From positions 6,203,501-6,267,500 of the forward strand of contig NC_081810.1 of the NCBI RefSeq assembly GCF_030704535.1: a DNA stretch of 64,000 nt. The letters are read 5' to 3'. Of this stretch, positions 48,020-61,238 are shown in pieces. Positions within the stretch are counted from its first letter, which is position 1; each line of letters opens with the position of its first letter. The position numbers and the translations under genes are program-made. The notes beneath the pieces are model-generated. The model was not told where the DNA came from, did not search any database, and saw only the letters and a list, made by a program, of their open reading frames with translations. The DNA is from Vitis vinifera (Eukaryota; Streptophyta; Magnoliopsida; Vitales; Vitaceae).

Positions 48020-49692
48020 ATATATTATATATTTTTTTGAGAACCAGCCAGCTTTGGTTTCAAAGACCCTACATTTACCCACCATCCTTGTCAAATAATT
48101 ATGAGGAGCTCATGCTTACATGTGGAGATTGAAAAAAAATAATGATTGAATTCCACCAAATGAATTAATTTTGTTTGGCAATTTCATTTGAAAATCAACA
48201 AAGAATGATGTGATGTGTGAATCTTTTTCCATATATCAGCGCACATATTCAAATTCATCCCTTTCCATTAATCTGATAGCGATTATGAGGTTGCGTAGAT
48301 GCTACGACGACGACCAAATGTGATGAAGATTTCAGGAAGTGTTGGAGTGCGCATGCTTGAGGACCAAAACTGTGAACTTGAAATGACTATTGAATGCTAC
48401 CATATGAAATTCGGCCTGAATCTTTTTCCAATTCAAATGCAGGCAGTTCCATTAATTTGATAGATATTATGAGGTTGCCTATCATGCTAAGATAACCAAA
48501 TCCGATGAGAAGTTCAAGAAGTGTTTTGAGTGTGTTTTAGTACTGACACCATGAATTCAAAAACAAATATAACATAGAAACACAAATCAAAACCCATCAC
48601 ATGATGATATAGTCGATAGGAAATTTGCTTTCTTAAACCATGCCACGTCCCATGAAAAAGAAAATTAAGAAAATTACAAATTTTACTTCGATGGGCTCAC
48701 ATGCTATGTGAACCGTCCACTTAATCGAGGTTAAGATTATCTTCATTTACTTAGAAGATAATAATGAATTTTTCAAGTAAAATTTTTTGAGAACCAGACA
48801 GCTTTGGTTTCAAAGACCCTACATTTACCCATCATCCTTGTTAAATAATTATGAGGAAGTCATACTTACACGTGGAGATTGAAAAAAATAATGAATGAAT
48901 TCCACCAAACGAATTAATTTTGTTTGGCAATTTCATTTGAAAATCAACAAAGAATGATGTGAGGTGTGAATCTTTTTCCATATATCAGCGCACATATTCA
49001 AATTCAGCCCTTTCCATTAATTTGATAGCGATTATGAGGTTGCGTAGATGCTACGACGACGACCAAATGTGATGAAGATTTCAGGAAGTGTTGGAGTGCG
49101 CATGTTTGAGGACGAAAACTGTGAACTTGAAATGACTTAGAAGATTAATTTAAGTTTTCAAATACATAAAATATAATTAATAACATAACTTAATACAATA
49201 AGTTAAGGCTTCCTAAAGTCTTAAAATAAATAACTTTTTCCCAACCTGAAATATCCTTTGCCTTGGTAATATTCATGTTCTTCAAGATCAAAATTAGTTT
49301 GTTTGATATATAATTCAAATTAAAAGATGGAGGGTGTGTCGGTCCTTTCTAAATTCAAAATTGCATCATCAATCAATCGGATAAGGTTGTGTCCGACGGA
49401 TGAAAATGTAATATTAGTTTGGACAATGTGCCATGGAAAGAAGATAGATAGATTAAGTTCTACATATTCATATCAGTTGTCTCAGCTTTCACGGCAGACA
49501 TTTTCGACGCAAGAGACTGTCTCTTGCGGTGAGTATTAACCACACTTCTAAACTTGGATGTTCGAGAAGACAACTGGGATTGATCAGTTTTGTCTCTTTT
49601 ATTTTCAGCTTCCTAGAATCTCTTTTTTTTTTTTTTCTCAAGGTTAATGTCATTTTCTATGTTGTGGTAGAGTAGAGAAGAGCTCAGAAGGC
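47302..49692. other. spacer between G and H: two R2 repeats, AT tracts, 5' flank of H
   Basis: 47335-48040 matches 15476-16237. AT-dinucleotide tracts stand at 47380-47410 and 47980-48025. R2 copy 3 is 48040-48385 and R2 copy 4 is 48789-49130; between them is a diverged R2-core relative (48420-48540). 49095-49692 is the 5' flank of gene H, with the palindrome at 49508-49528 followed by GTGAGT (49529) and a TTATTTTCAG acceptor near 49608. Confidence 0.8.
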
Positions 49693-50895
49693 ATGGCACA
49701 GACTGGCTGCAGCAATGGAGATAATAGATGGTCTCTCAAGGGAATGACGGCCCTTGTAACGGGTGGAACTAGAGGAATCGGGTCCGTGTTACCTGTTTTT
49801 CTGTTCTGGAATGAACTTAATTTGATCTGTCTCTGCCAATTATCACCTTGTTTTTATATCAATTCTGTAGGCATGCTGTTGTGGAAGAACTGACTGGATT
49901 AGGTGCAAGAATACATACATGTTCTCGAACAGAAACTGAGCTTAATGAATATTTAAGGGATTGGGAGGGTAAAGGTTTTGAAGTCACTGGCTCAGTCTGT
50001 GATGTATCCTCTAGGGCCCAAAGAGAGAAGCTAATGGAGACAGTATCTTCTAAGTTTAATGGGAAGCTGAATATCCTTGTTAGTTAACCTCTAGTTTGTT
50101 AAATGTGGCCCATCCATTTTAGAATCATTTTCATTAAATATAATTGATGAGTTACCCTAACCGAATCTTTGAATTTAGATCAACAACGCTGGAACTGGCA
50201 AACCGGGACGGACGGTGGAGTTCACAGCTGAAGAGTTCTCAAGTATCATGGCTGTAAATTTTGAATTTGTCTACCATCTATGCCAACTTGCTCATCCCCT
50301 TTTGAAGGCATCAGGAGCGGGAAGTATTGTGCTCATGTCTTCTGTTGCAGGTGTAGTATCACTCAAGTATTTATCTGCCTATGGTGCAACCAAAGGTACT
50401 TCATTCTACCATAGGGTTTATGTTGCAGGTCCTGAGTTGTTGGACAAGATGATAGATATTTACCTTGATAATTTTGCTTCAGGGGCACTGAATCAGCTTG
50501 CGAAGAGCTTGGCATGCGAGTGGGCGCAAGACAATATCAGGGCTAACTCTATTGCTCCTTGGTTCATCAAAACTTCTCTGGTAGAACCTGTGAGTACCCT
50601 TCACCTCATTTGAAGTTGCTGTTGTTTTCATTGGGAAAACTGATTAATAAACTAATCTTCTGTTTTGTTTTCTTTTATTTTTTTGGTTGTATCATTTTGG
50701 TTTCAGTTTCTTAGTAAGAAAAGCTTTACGGAAGAGGTAATAAGAAGAACTCCGCTTGGTCGAGTGGGGGATCCAAAGGAGGTGTCATCCTTGGTAGCAT
50801 TCCTCTGCCTACCAGCATCATCTTACATTACTGGCCAGACCATTTGTGTTGATGGTGGGATGAGTATTAATTGTTTCGATCCAAGTCAATGCTAG
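49693..50895 (+). CDS. SDR copy H: tropinone reductase-like, intact, second subfamily
   Basis: Exons 49693-49781, 49871-50078, 50179-50395, 50483-50589 and 50707-50895 give 810 bases, 269 residues. Exon 1 is one codon shorter than in C, D, E, I. It has TGGTRGIG (23-30), TCSRTE, INNAG (100-104), Asn126, Ser154 (MSSVAG), Tyr167 and Lys171 (YGATK), a full catalytic set. It differs from the other subfamily at the substrate side: [33 protein letters not shown]. The donor of intron 2 is the less common GTTAGT. Intron 3 (87 bases) has no in-frame stop, so retention would insert 29 residues. It is the only complete H-type member in the window; A and G are broken. Substrate unknown, expected cytosolic and NADPH-dependent. 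Confidence 0.9.
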
Positions 50896-52277
50896 AAACA
50901 CCTAGCATTTATATTAATATATGTTGTTTTCTCAAAACCGCTTCTGTTTTTGGGATTATTTGCTCGTGATAGTGACCTTGTGGTCCTAGGATTAATGCAT
51001 GGTTACCAAATATTAAGTCTATGCTTCCAATAAATATTAAAAAATTTCTTATTATTCAATCACGGATTTCTACCTTCTTCTCCGGTCATAGATACTGTTT
51101 AGGTCTCCGGTGCATTCCCCGCTCACCCACCTACATCTGATTGGTTGCAACGTTCAATCACGGATTTCTTATTATTCATATATCTTTTAGTACATTTTTT
51201 CAAATTCTTGATATTTATTCGTATTATTTGTATAATTTATATAAGAAAAAATGATTTAAAATAAAAATATATGGTTTAAAATTGATAAAATATCATGAAT
51301 AACGTTTTACAATCCATAAGATACAAAAATAAAACAAACTGATAGAAAAATATCGACATTGGTTAAAAATAATTAAGTTAATCGCGAGTATAACTAAATC
51401 ATCTCAACTTGATGAATGATAAATTCATTTATAAAAAAATTTAAAATAAAAAACCTATTAATTATTGAAAATTCAAATATGATTTGATATAAATGTTTTG
51501 TTATGAAATTTACATTTGTATGAAAAAATAGTAAACTTTTCTTAAGGTTCGTAGTCCCCTGGAAACATTTTTTAGTATTTTTTTCGAGAGGTACAAATTT
51601 CTTGCTTACTTTAATATATTTAAGACACAAAATTTGACATATATATTTGATCCATCAATCAAAACTCCCATCCCACACACATTTTGTAAAGTTAGAGCCA
51701 TTAGTTTTTATATTCAATTTTTACCTCTTTTTTTGCATATTTTAATAAGAATAAATTAGATGTTGTAATTTCTTATTTTAAATAAGAGTATGATACCACA
51801 TTAAACGATAAAATAAAAATTGTATATATGTGAAATATATGTCATTATTCATCTTGATATGTATTATACTGTTTACCTCTTCAACAAGTTTTGTAAAATT
51901 TTTTGTTTTGTAGTAAGTAAAGTGTGGAGAGTTACCCTCAAAGACATGGGATTTAAAAGAAATAAGAAAAAGAGAAAAATGTCAAATATTTCTTATTATA
52001 ATCACTTGAAAAATAAGTCCAATACACGTGGAGTTGAAATAGGTTTACAATCAAAGGAAGTAAAAGAAAAAAAGATAAACTAATCTTTCCTTGCTCCAAA
52101 AAAGAAAGATAATAATGTTGATGTGGTAAATAAATTAATAATTTTAACATCTCCCCACAAACTCATAAAACTCATAATGCGGTTGTAAGAAGTAGTGAGA
52201 GCTTAAATAAATTAACTTACAATAAAATGAAGTAAAAGAAAAAAATTAATTTACCCTTACTCGATAAATCTTTAGTA

Positions 52278-52285
<8 letters not shown>
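50896..52285. other. spacer after gene H
   Basis: 50896-51130 matches the flank of copy A (6826-7110). The remainder is AT-rich with short frames that look random. A (TTA)n microsatellite of about 36 bases stands at 52276-52313. Confidence 0.65.
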
Positions 52286-52315
<30 letters not shown>

Positions 52316-53220
52316 CTCAAAGTCAAGATTATGAACATGAAAATTAAACATATCGCGCTTCAATCTTGACAAGACTAATATAAAGTGAGGTTTTCCCCTT
52401 CTTATTATTAATATTATTATTATCACTACTACGATATCTTTGTTTACACTAAAATCTTTTCTTTAATGCCCTCAAAGTCAAGATTACGAACATAAAAAGC
52501 ATGTCACACTTCAATGTTCACAAGACTAATACAAAATGAGGTTTCCTCCTAAATTTATTATTACCATTACATATCTTTGTTTACACTAAAATCCTATCTT
52601 TAATACCCTAAAAGTCAACATTAGGAACATGAGAAACATTTCACTATTTAATGTTGACATGACTAATACAAAGTGAGGTTTCCCTAAATTTATTATTATT
52701 ATTACATATCTTTGTTTTCACTAAAATCTTATCTTTAATACCCTAAAAGTCAATATTAGGAACATGAGAAACATTTCACAATTTAATGTTGACAAGACTA
52801 ATACAAAGTGAGGTTTTCCCCTAAATTTATTATTATTATTACATATCTTTGTTTCCATTAAAATCTTATATTTAATACCCTAAAAGTCAATATTAGGAAC
52901 ATGAAAAGTATATCACACTTCAATGTTGACAAGACATTATACAAAGTGAAGTATTATTTCCATAATATCTTTGCTTACACTAAAATCTCATCTTTAATAT
53001 CCTTGAAGTTAAGATTATGAGCATGAAAAATATGGCATACTTCAATGTTGACAAGATTAATACAAAGTGAGGTTTCTTCGTCAATTTATTATTATTACTA
53101 CAATATCTTCCTACACTAAAATCTCATCTTTAATAGCTCAAAGTTAATATTACAAGCATGAAAGTTCAACATGCCATCCTCCAATCTTAACAAGGCTAAT
53201 ACAAATTGTGATTTCCCTAA
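52286..53220 (+). repeat. ~130-bp tandem array, copy set 2
   Basis: Six to seven units of the type found at 16605-17840, beginning near 52317, 52479, 52608, 52746, 52883, 53005 and 53136. The MITE present in set 1 is absent here. The last units and the following DNA match set 1 unit by unit, showing that array and flank were duplicated together. Confidence 0.85.
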
Positions 53221-54332
53221 TTTTTTTTCCATTGTCTTTCTTTTTCTTGTACCTGTTGTGATCGATTTAGGTCACAAGCCAAATAATTGCAAGAAAATGA
53301 ACTCACACGTGAAAATTGAGAAGGATGAAATATTCTCTAACATTGCACACTCTTAGAAGAAAAATCATTTGGTTGACAATTTTATTTGAGACTAACAAAT
53401 TGACGGAAGGACATGATGTGAGGCCAGCTTGTATATGCTTTTATTCAAATCTAGCCACATGATGAATCCTACAAACTCCTTTCCCATTTTTTTATTGCAA
53501 TGTTTTAAATGATGCCACGTACCTAAATTCTTGAAATTTTGAGTCAGTTAAAGACATGTCTGGATGGCATGGAGGAGAGTTAGGGGGCTATTCGGCTTGT
53601 ACCCCTTCAAATTCAGCCTGCTCCATTAATTTGATAGCTATCGTGAGGTTGCCTATGATGCTAAGATAACCAAATGTGATGAGGATTTCAAAAAGTATTC
53701 GAGTGTACTTCAGTACCAAATCTGTGAAATGATTATTGAATGCTACCTAATTTTGTTTGAAATTTTCATTTGAAATTAAATAAATAAATATGTGAGGCCT
53801 AAATCTTTTTCCATCATATTGTACTCATGTTCAAAGTCTGCCACTTCCATTCATTTGACAGCTATAATGAGGTTGTCTATGATGCTAAAAATGACCAAAC
53901 GTGATGATGATTTCAAGAAGTATTCCAGTATATTTTAATTGGCAATGTTTTAAAGATAGGTATCATTCATCCTAAAAATTCATCCATTCATGTTCATTGC
54001 ATGGTCGAAATGTTATTAAACAACTAACATTATAAATATATAATTTATATTTTATTAAAATTAAAAATAATTTTTAAAAACTAATATGTATATATATATA
54101 ATTAAAAACCAATTATATTTATTTTTTAATCTTTTATATAAATGTACTAATAATTAAAATTTTATTAAATAAAATATGTAAAATTTGAAAATTGAATAAA
54201 ATTTGCATTATATATATATAAAAGTTTAAAAGATACTAGATTATTTTATTCATATTGAATTTCTGAAATAATATACATATTTTTTTCTTTAGTTTCACAA
54301 ACATTAACATTTGGATAAGTAGCTGAGTAGTT
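53221..54332. other. spacer shared with 17841-18780
   Basis: Near-identical to the DNA before copy B up to about 54130. The 61-codon frame at 53171-53356 is also present at the other site but has no coding features. Two diverged R2-core relatives stand at 53610-53710 and 53840-53940. Confidence 0.7.
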
Positions 54333-54337
54333 GTTCC

Positions 54338-54542
54338 TGAAAATGCTCAAGCACATATTAGCAAGAATGAAGAATTTGTTTCTATTCTTTCATATTTTAC
54401 AGTAGACCAATGGCTATATATATATATTACAATGTAACTAATCTAACCATCTATTGAACTACCTAACCATCTTCTAACTAATCATAACAACATCTGTTAG
54501 AGAGGAGAAGAATCAGCTGCTGGTGCGGGTGCTTGTCTATCA
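54338..54542 (-). repeat. 3' LTR of copia 3
   Basis: 205 bases, TGAAAATGCTCAAGC to GCTTGTCTATCA. It is followed by TCCCCCCGCAAG, the purine tract on the other strand. Confidence 0.92.
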
Positions 54543-54601
54543 TCCCCCCGCAAGCTGACAGGTCTTGGGACAATAGAGAAATGAGTACGAGCGGCTGAGA
54601 A

Positions 54602-55730
54602 CTAACAGCTTGGAACATATTTAGTAAAGACATCTGCCAACTGGTCGGTAGAAGGAACATATTGAATTAAAAGCTCTTTGCGAATGACCTTATCACGGAC
54701 AAAGTGAAGATCAATCTCTATGTGCTTGGAACGGGCATGGAAGACAGAGTTAGCTGCAAGAGGAGCAGCACTGATATTGTCACACCAGATCAAAGGAGTG
54801 TTCGGTTGAGGAATGCACAACTCTTTGATCAGAAACTGAACCCAGGAGACCTCAACAGCGAGAAAAGCAAGTGCCCGGTACTCCGATTTTGCACTACTAC
54901 GAGAGACGACACGTTGCTTGGTAGAGGACCATGAGATGAGATTGGTGCAAAAAAAAAAGACAAAAGCCACTAGTGCTTCTTCTATCATCGAGACATGAAG
55001 CCCAATCCGCATCGGTATAGCCTTGAAGAGACCAAGATGGTGAGGCATGGATAGAAAGACCATGAGTAGCAGTACCTTTGAGATAGCGAAGTATGTGTTT
55101 AGCAGCTTGCAGATGAGAAGTGATAGGATGAGCCATGTATTTACAAGCTTGATTTACTGCAAATGAGATTTTTGGTCTTGTGAGAGTGATGTACTGAAGA
55201 GCACCCACAAGACTGTGATAGTGAGTAGCATCAAGAGCAGATAAAGGTTCTCCATCTGCTGCTGATAACAATTTTCCCAAAGCACCAAGTGTGCTAGCAG
55301 ATTTGGCCCCAAGAAGATCAGCACGCTCAAGTAGCTGATGTATGTAGCGTTGTTGATTGAGATGAAGAACATGAGGAAGCCGGGTGACTTCAATGCCAAG
55401 GAAGTAGCTAATATCTCCAAGGTCTTGAAGAGCAAAATGGGAGCTAAGCTGAGAAATGATATGATGGACCTGTGGTGGATTGTTGCCAGTAATGAGAATA
55501 TCATCCACATAGATTGAGATGATGATAATATCAGATGCAGAGTGGAAATAAAATAAAGATGCATCAGCCCTTGAGCATTGGAATCCCAATTGTAAGAGAA
55601 AGGAGCTGAGCTTGTGGAACCAGGCTCGAGGCGCTTGTTTAAGGCCATAGAGAGCCTTCTGTAGACGACAAACATGAGTGGGGCAAGAGCTATCTTCAAA
55701 GCCTAGAGGTTGCATCATGAACACCTGTTC
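54602..55730 (-). pseudogene. copia 3 RT second half and RNase H, frame change
   Basis: 54897-55724 starts just after the stop at 55731 and has RT motifs YGLKQAPRAWF and YVDDILITG (active site intact), then the RNase H start (DADWASCLDDRRSTSGFC). The frame shifts near the homopolymer at 54949-54958; RNase H continues in 54602-55063 (SSAKSEYRALA, WCDNISAAPLA, RSKHIEIDLHFV, QLADVFTK). Confidence 0.9.
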
Positions 55731-56537
55731 TTAAAGATCTCCATTTAAAAAAGCATTGTGGACATCTAGTTGTTTAATAGGCCAGTTGGAAGAGACAACA
55801 ATGGAGAGAACAAGCCTGATAGTGCAAGGCTTCACAACTGGACTAAATGTCTCAAAAAAATCAATGCCATAGGTTTGATGAAAACCTTGGGCAACCAGCT
55901 GAGCTTTGTACCTGTCAATGCTGCCATCAGGTTTATGTTTGAGTTTGAAGACCCATTTACACCCAATAATTTTGGCATTAGATGGAGGTGGCACCAAAGA
56001 CCAAGTTTGATTCTTCAATAGAGCTTGATATTCTTGTTCCATAGCAAGCTTCCAATTAGGGTCTTGAAAAACCTGTTTGACAGTACGTGGCTCAGCTATG
56101 AGTGAGGTAAGATAGGTCTTCTTCTTATAGATACCAAATTTGGATCTGGTAATCATAGGATGACTAGGAATTGGAGCTATGGAATCCTGGAGGGAAGCAG
56201 TAGAAATCTCAGCTGCTTCATCCACAAATGGCACCTGAATGAGCGGGGGTAAAGACAAAAAGCTGGCTAGAGGTGATGTGGGGGCAAGTTCGGATGGGAT
56301 AGCCGGAGAAGAGCTGGTTGTGGAGGGGAAAAGAACAGAAGATGGAGGAAAAAGAAATGCTGGAGTGACAGGAAAATGAGATGATTGGTGGGAAGGAGAA
56401 GTCAATGCTTGAAATGGAAATGTAGTCTCTACAAAGACTACATGCCTAGAGATATATACTCTGCCAGTTGTAAGATTAAGGCAAAAATAACCCTTGTGAA
56501 ATGTTGCATAACCAAGAAAGATACAGGGTATGGACTA
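55731..56537 (-). pseudogene. copia 3 integrase-RT linker and RT first half
   Basis: The 224-residue piece from 56405 has a Ser/Pro-rich linker (first ~75 residues), then RT start motifs: WKLAMEQEYQALLKNQTW, GCKWVFKLKHKPDGS, DRYKAQLVAQGFHQTYGIDF and LDVHNAFLNGDL. It closes with TAA at 55731-55733, in the same frame as the following RT piece. It is separated from integrase by TAG at 56535-56537. Confidence 0.9.
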
Positions 56538-57962
56538 TGGCTGAAATTTGTTGGAGTTGAGATGTCTGAGGTGTGGATAACAAAGACAACCAAAGACTTT
56601 GAAATGGAAATAATCAGGTGGGTGTTTGTAAAGAAGAGAAAATGGGGAGCTGTAATTGAGCAAAGGAGAAGGCATGCAATTGATAAGGGTAATTGTTGTA
56701 GTGAAAGCATAGGACCAAAATTTGGATGGCAGGGCAGTTGTGTAAAGAAGAGTGAGCCCGATTTCTACAACATGGCGCATTTTGCGTTCAACCCGACCAT
56801 TTTGTTCAGGTGTATAAGGGCAAGAAAATCTATGGAGTATACCATGAAGAGATAGAAACCGGAGGGTAGTGAACTTTCCACCATGGTCTGTTTGAAGGCA
56901 TTTAATGGTGGTCTGAAATTGGTTTTCAACAAGAGTTTTAAATTGAACAAAAGTGGAGTAAACCTGGTCCTTGGTGAGGAGTAAATATATCCATACAAAC
57001 CTAGAGTAATCATCCATGAGCAACAAAAAATACCAGGCACCTGCGGAGGAAGGAACAGGTGTTGGTCCCCACAAGTTTGCATGGATGAGTTCAAGAGGAG
57101 AGGAGGCCCGGGAAGTGGACAAAGAAAAAGGAATTTTGTGACTTTTGGCATAACAACAAGCATTGCAAACATCAATTGTTTTATTTGAGTTATATGAAAT
57201 ATTACATGTATGAAAAATTTTCTGAAGTATTATAGCAGAAGGGTGGCCAACTCGTTGATGCCACAACATAGTAGTGGGCTGAGTTTTTGTGAGAAACACT
57301 TGATGTTTAGAATTGGCAGTAGGTGAGTTGATAGATGAGGTAGGAAATTTGTAGAGTCCACGTTCAAGTTGGCCTTGGAGAAGAGTCACTTTGGTATCCT
57401 TGTCCTTGACAAAAAATGAAAAAGGATGAAATTCAAGAATGGTATTATTATCAGTACAGAATTTTGACACACTGATGAGATTTGAAGTGAGTTGTGGAAC
57501 ATGAAGCACATTGTGTAAAACAAAGGGTTTAGCAGAAATGTGGAGAAAGGAATGACCAACTTGGGTTATGGGTAGGGACTTACCATTGCCAACCATCACA
57601 GAGTCAGTACCATTGTATGAAGTACCATTGTGGATATTAGCAACTGTGTGGGAGAGATGGTGGGTGGCGCTTGAATCCAAAAACCAGGAGTCCGTTGATG
57701 CTGGGGAAGGTGCTGCCATCATGGCTTGAGCAGGAGGAGTGGGACCAGTTTGAGAGGTTGATGAGGCTGGTGCATGTGGCCCTTGATAATTCACATCAAA
57801 TCTGTGATAACAAGAGAGGACCATGTGCCCAAACTTGCCACATAACTGACACTGTGGTTGGTTATTTGTCCGGGATCGATTATTGTTGAATCGGTTAGGG
57901 CGATATCCTTGAGGATGTTGCTGTCGTGAATTTGGAAGAGTGTCAGGTCGTGGGGTTGGCAT
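56535..57962 (-). pseudogene. copia 3 zinc knuckle, protease and integrase
   Basis: 475 residues in frame with gag. The zinc knuckle is Cys38, Cys41, His46, Cys51. The protease site reads LDSSATHH with Asp96, having Ser where D-S/T-G has Gly. Integrase has the finger (WHQRVGH ... CNACC), then Asn296 (HANLWGP) at the first acidic position, Asp359 (QTDHGG) and Glu392 (RVERK). Only 32 residues separate the last two, three fewer than usual, so a small in-frame deletion is likely. With Asn at the first position and the altered protease loop, neither enzyme should work. Confidence 0.9.
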
Positions 57963-58085
57963 GAATGACTGAGGTGGTTTCCCTTGAGAGGGTTTGATGG
58001 ACTGTGACCTTCGTGGTCTGTTATGAGTTGCAATATTGGCAATGAGGAGGTCTTCTTCAGCAGTTGTGGTTTGAAGATGCAGCCT

Positions 58086-58721
58086 CTATTCATGAGTCAG
58101 AAGGATGCTATGTACCGCATGAAGTTGAAGGTCATCATCTCTAGCTGTGAGAGAAGCCATGATGGGGTTGTATTCAACCCCTAGTCCACTTAGTAATTGA
58201 AGAATTTGATCCTTTTCTGGCACTGGTTCTCCAATAGCTGCTAGACTATCAGAGATGTGTTTGAGTTTTTGGATGTATTCCATCATGGTAAGAGGGCCTT
58301 TTTTGGTTGTTTGAAAAGCAAGTCTCAGCTGCATTGTTCTTGCTTTGGTGGAAGCAGAGAAGCTTCATTGGAGGGTTGTCCATGCTTCATGGGATGTTCG
58401 TAGCCCAACAATTTGGCCCATAACATCTGGAGTGAGAGAGGAGTAGATCCAACTCAGGATCATACGATCATATCTCCTCCAAACCAGAAAATCTGGGTTC
58501 ACTTCTCCGGTGGATATTATTTTTGGAGGACATGGTCTCAGACCTTCAATATAGTCCTCAAATCCATTGGCATATATCACATTTTCCATTTGTGTATGCC
58601 AAAGGATATAGTTATCTCTATCTAGTTTGATAGGAAGAGGATGGTTCAGCATGCTCATGTTCAGGGTAGAGGTTACCTGAGAAGAGACAATCTCCGGCGT
58701 GGTTTGTGTTGATGAAGCCAT
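58086..58721 (-). pseudogene. copia 3 gag N-terminal part with stops
   Basis: 118 residues from Met at 58719-58721 (PIKLDRDNYILWHTQME, the copia gag start motif) end at a stop at 58365. The same frame resumes in 58086-58334 (AFQTTKKGPLTMMEYIQKL, the gag helix region) and stops at 58086. The frame then continues to the zinc-knuckle ORF starting at 57962. Gag would form the particle. Confidence 0.9.
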
Positions 58722-58893
58722 CGGAAACTAGGTACAGTATGTTCTTGAAGCTTTCTTGAGGTGAGTAAGAAAAGCAAAAGGTAATCTGCAGATGATGTAT
58801 ATCAGAAGAAAGTTGCAGTAGAAAGAGTTGTTGGAGATTTCTTTATTGTCTTGCTGGGGAGAGAAATCAAAAAACGAAAATTCATGAGCCTAT

Positions 58894-59119
58894 GGCTCTG
58901 ATACCATGAAAATGCTCAAGCACAGATTAGCAAGAATGAAGAATCTGTTTCTATTCTTTCTTATTTTACAGTAGACCAATGGCTATATATAAATATTACA
59001 GTGTAACTAATCTAACCATCTAATCATCTATTGAACCACCTAACCATCTTCTAACTAATCATAACAGCATCTGTTAGAGAGGAGAAGAATCAGTTGCTGG
59101 TGCGGGTGCTTGTCTATCA
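58894..59119 (-). repeat. primer-binding site and 5' LTR of copia 3
   Basis: On the minus strand TGGTATCAGAGCC (58894-58906) follows the LTR directly and fits initiator Met-tRNA. The LTR is 58907-59119, 213 bases, with TG...CA ends. Confidence 0.92.
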
Positions 59120-59124
59120 GTTCC

Positions 59125-60600
59125 AAGTTACCTTAAACCTTGAAAGGATCAAGTCCTTTTGATTTTGTTTAAATAAGCTACTAAGCTACTGCTCACTCCA
59201 CATTGGAAATTCAAGGGGATGAAAAAAGGTTTATAAATCTCATTCATCTCCAACAGGTCACATGGCCTTTAGGCCGTGGGAGGCAATGCGGTGAGTGGGT
59301 CGTGTGCTCTAAATGGAGGCCTATTTTTGCAACAAAAGAAAGACCGAAACCAAACCAAGCATGAACCAAATCGGATCAAGATCCAGTCGACGGTCTGACT
59401 AGTTCAGTAGGAATTTTTCATAATATGGTTTAATGGCATGTAGATATTCTTTAGTCAAAGTTTTAATAAGCCCATCAAAAGTTGTAATATTTTATGTTAT
59501 AAGTTAATAGAGAATATTTTTTACTTTAAATTTTTGTTGGTATTTTCCCATAATCTATAGTTATTAAGGCATTGATATTTTCTCAAATTATAGAATTAAG
59601 TTCTAAAACAACATTTATTTTGACATAGATGAACATTTGAAAGATTATAATTTATCTTTAACTTATTTTTCTTTATAACCAAAATCTTTTCTCTCGATTT
59701 TTCATAATATTTGATTATGATTAATTATTCATGCATACAATCTAGGTCTGAATCTATTATCTTCAACACTTATTTTTATTTTTTTATGTCATGTTTGAAA
59801 ATTTACTTTAGATAGTAAGTCAATAAATGTTTCTAAAGGTAAATGAGTGTTTGGTATTATGATTCTTAGATCTTGACTAGTAAGGGATTCTTTATAATTT
59901 GTTCATTTTATTACTTGAGCTAATTTAATTCTCTATTTATTAATTTCTTATATTTCATCATGTAAATTTTGAATAGTTATAAGTTTGTGAATAGTTTTGA
60001 ATCTATTAAATATTTCATCTATAATATTGATTAGATTTGGGTTCTTGAAGTCTACTTATCTCTTTAATTTGTAAGAATTAAATCTTTTAAATATAACAAA
60101 TATTGAATTTTTATGTTGAATCCTCTATTTTATGACATCAAAAAATATTTATTTATTTACTTTTGAATAAATCATATTTATTATTTTATATGAACAAACA
60201 TACTCACTTTCACATTCATTTTCATCATTAGAGTCTTCTAGACTAATTATATTGGTTTAATGTGTCTAGTATTTGTGATAAATTTCATAAAAATATTCAA
60301 GTGTAAATATTAAACTACATAGTATACTGTCACATATGACACATTTCAAATAGTAAAGACTAAAACCATAATTAAAGATAACTTAGGTTTTATTTTTTTT
60401 GTCAAAAATATTATAATTTTAATTAATTGAATTATTAATTTTTCAAAAATTTAGAAAAAATAAAAAATAGTATTTTAAAATTTGGCTCTCTTGAAAATCA
60501 TGAGAGGATAAAAATTGGTAAAAAAATAAATAAATTTAGAAAAGGTTATTGAGATTAATTAAGTACATCCTTGCCATGATATTTAATATTTTTTTTATGT
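59125..60600. other. AT-rich spacer before gene I
   Basis: 59125-59420 is more GC-balanced without recognised content. 59420-60600 is AT-rich low-complexity DNA. No gene or shared repeat was identified. Confidence 0.55.
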
Positions 60601-61238
60601 TTTATAAATAGGGTAAATGGACATCGTTCTAAATACAGGAAGATGATATTATTATATATAAAAAAAATGTAAAAATAGTGAGTAATATTATTAAAAATAT
60701 CTCATGGAATGGGGCAAGATAAAGGGCCAAAAAAAAAAAAATTAGAGAAGAAAGAAGAAAAAGAAGAGTGTTGTAAGCACAGGAAGTCAAAAGTACTGTA
60801 TAAGCGTGATTCATCCCTGTTTCCTACTTCGATTATAAAGTATGGACAGAGATACAGAAAAAAAAAAAGAGAAGAAGCAGCATTCAGCTTTCACCAGTGC
60901 AGAGTGGTATGGTGGTGTAGCATATGTTTGGTTGTTATTCTTGCTCCAAACAAGTGTGAGCTGATCCATTTCTATACTCATTTTTGTTATCTCAGTCGAC
61001 TGATTCGTTTAGTGGGCCTGGTGTTAGCCAAAAGCTAGCCACCAATTTTCTTTGCTTTATCCCATTACATTAGAATAAAAAGAAAATGGAGGTTTGAGAG
61101 GGCCATTGGGACCATTGGGACCATTATCAGTTGTCTTTTGTTTTCAAGTTGTAAGAAGTCCTGTCAAGGTTTATGTCATTTGCTATGTTGTTTCTGTTCC
61201 ATTTTCAGTTCAAAGAGTGGTAGAGTAGAGAAGGAGGC
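60601..61238 (+). promoter_or_regulatory. 5' flank of gene I with candidate TATA and 5' UTR intron
   Basis: TATAAAG at 60834-60840 corresponds to TATAAATT of gene C. The following ~400 bases to the ATG include AGCTTTCACC, GGGCCTGGTGTTAGCC, a duplicated TTGGGACCA (61107-61124) and TTTTCAG (61202-61208) before the leader TTCAAAGAGTGGTAGAG. A 5' UTR intron ending at this TTTTCAG would explain the long distance. Confidence 0.55.

Larger units (their letters stand above)
54338..59119 (-). mobile_element. Ty1/copia retrotransposon 3, nearly full structure, inactivated
   Basis: LTRs at 54338-54542 and 58907-59119 with target duplication GTTCC at 54333-54337 and 59120-59124. On the minus strand all domains occur in order: gag, zinc knuckle, protease, integrase, RT, RNase H. 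Most of the coding part is one frame with stops at 58365, 58086, 56535 and 55731, and a frame change near an A10 run at 54949-54958. The LTRs differ by scattered substitutions and an 8-base insertion, so it is older than copia 2. Confidence 0.94.

Noticed and set aside
53171..53356. 61-codon frame conserved between two duplicated spacers
   Set aside because: Conservation is explained by block duplication, and the frame at 17840 shows no coding bias.
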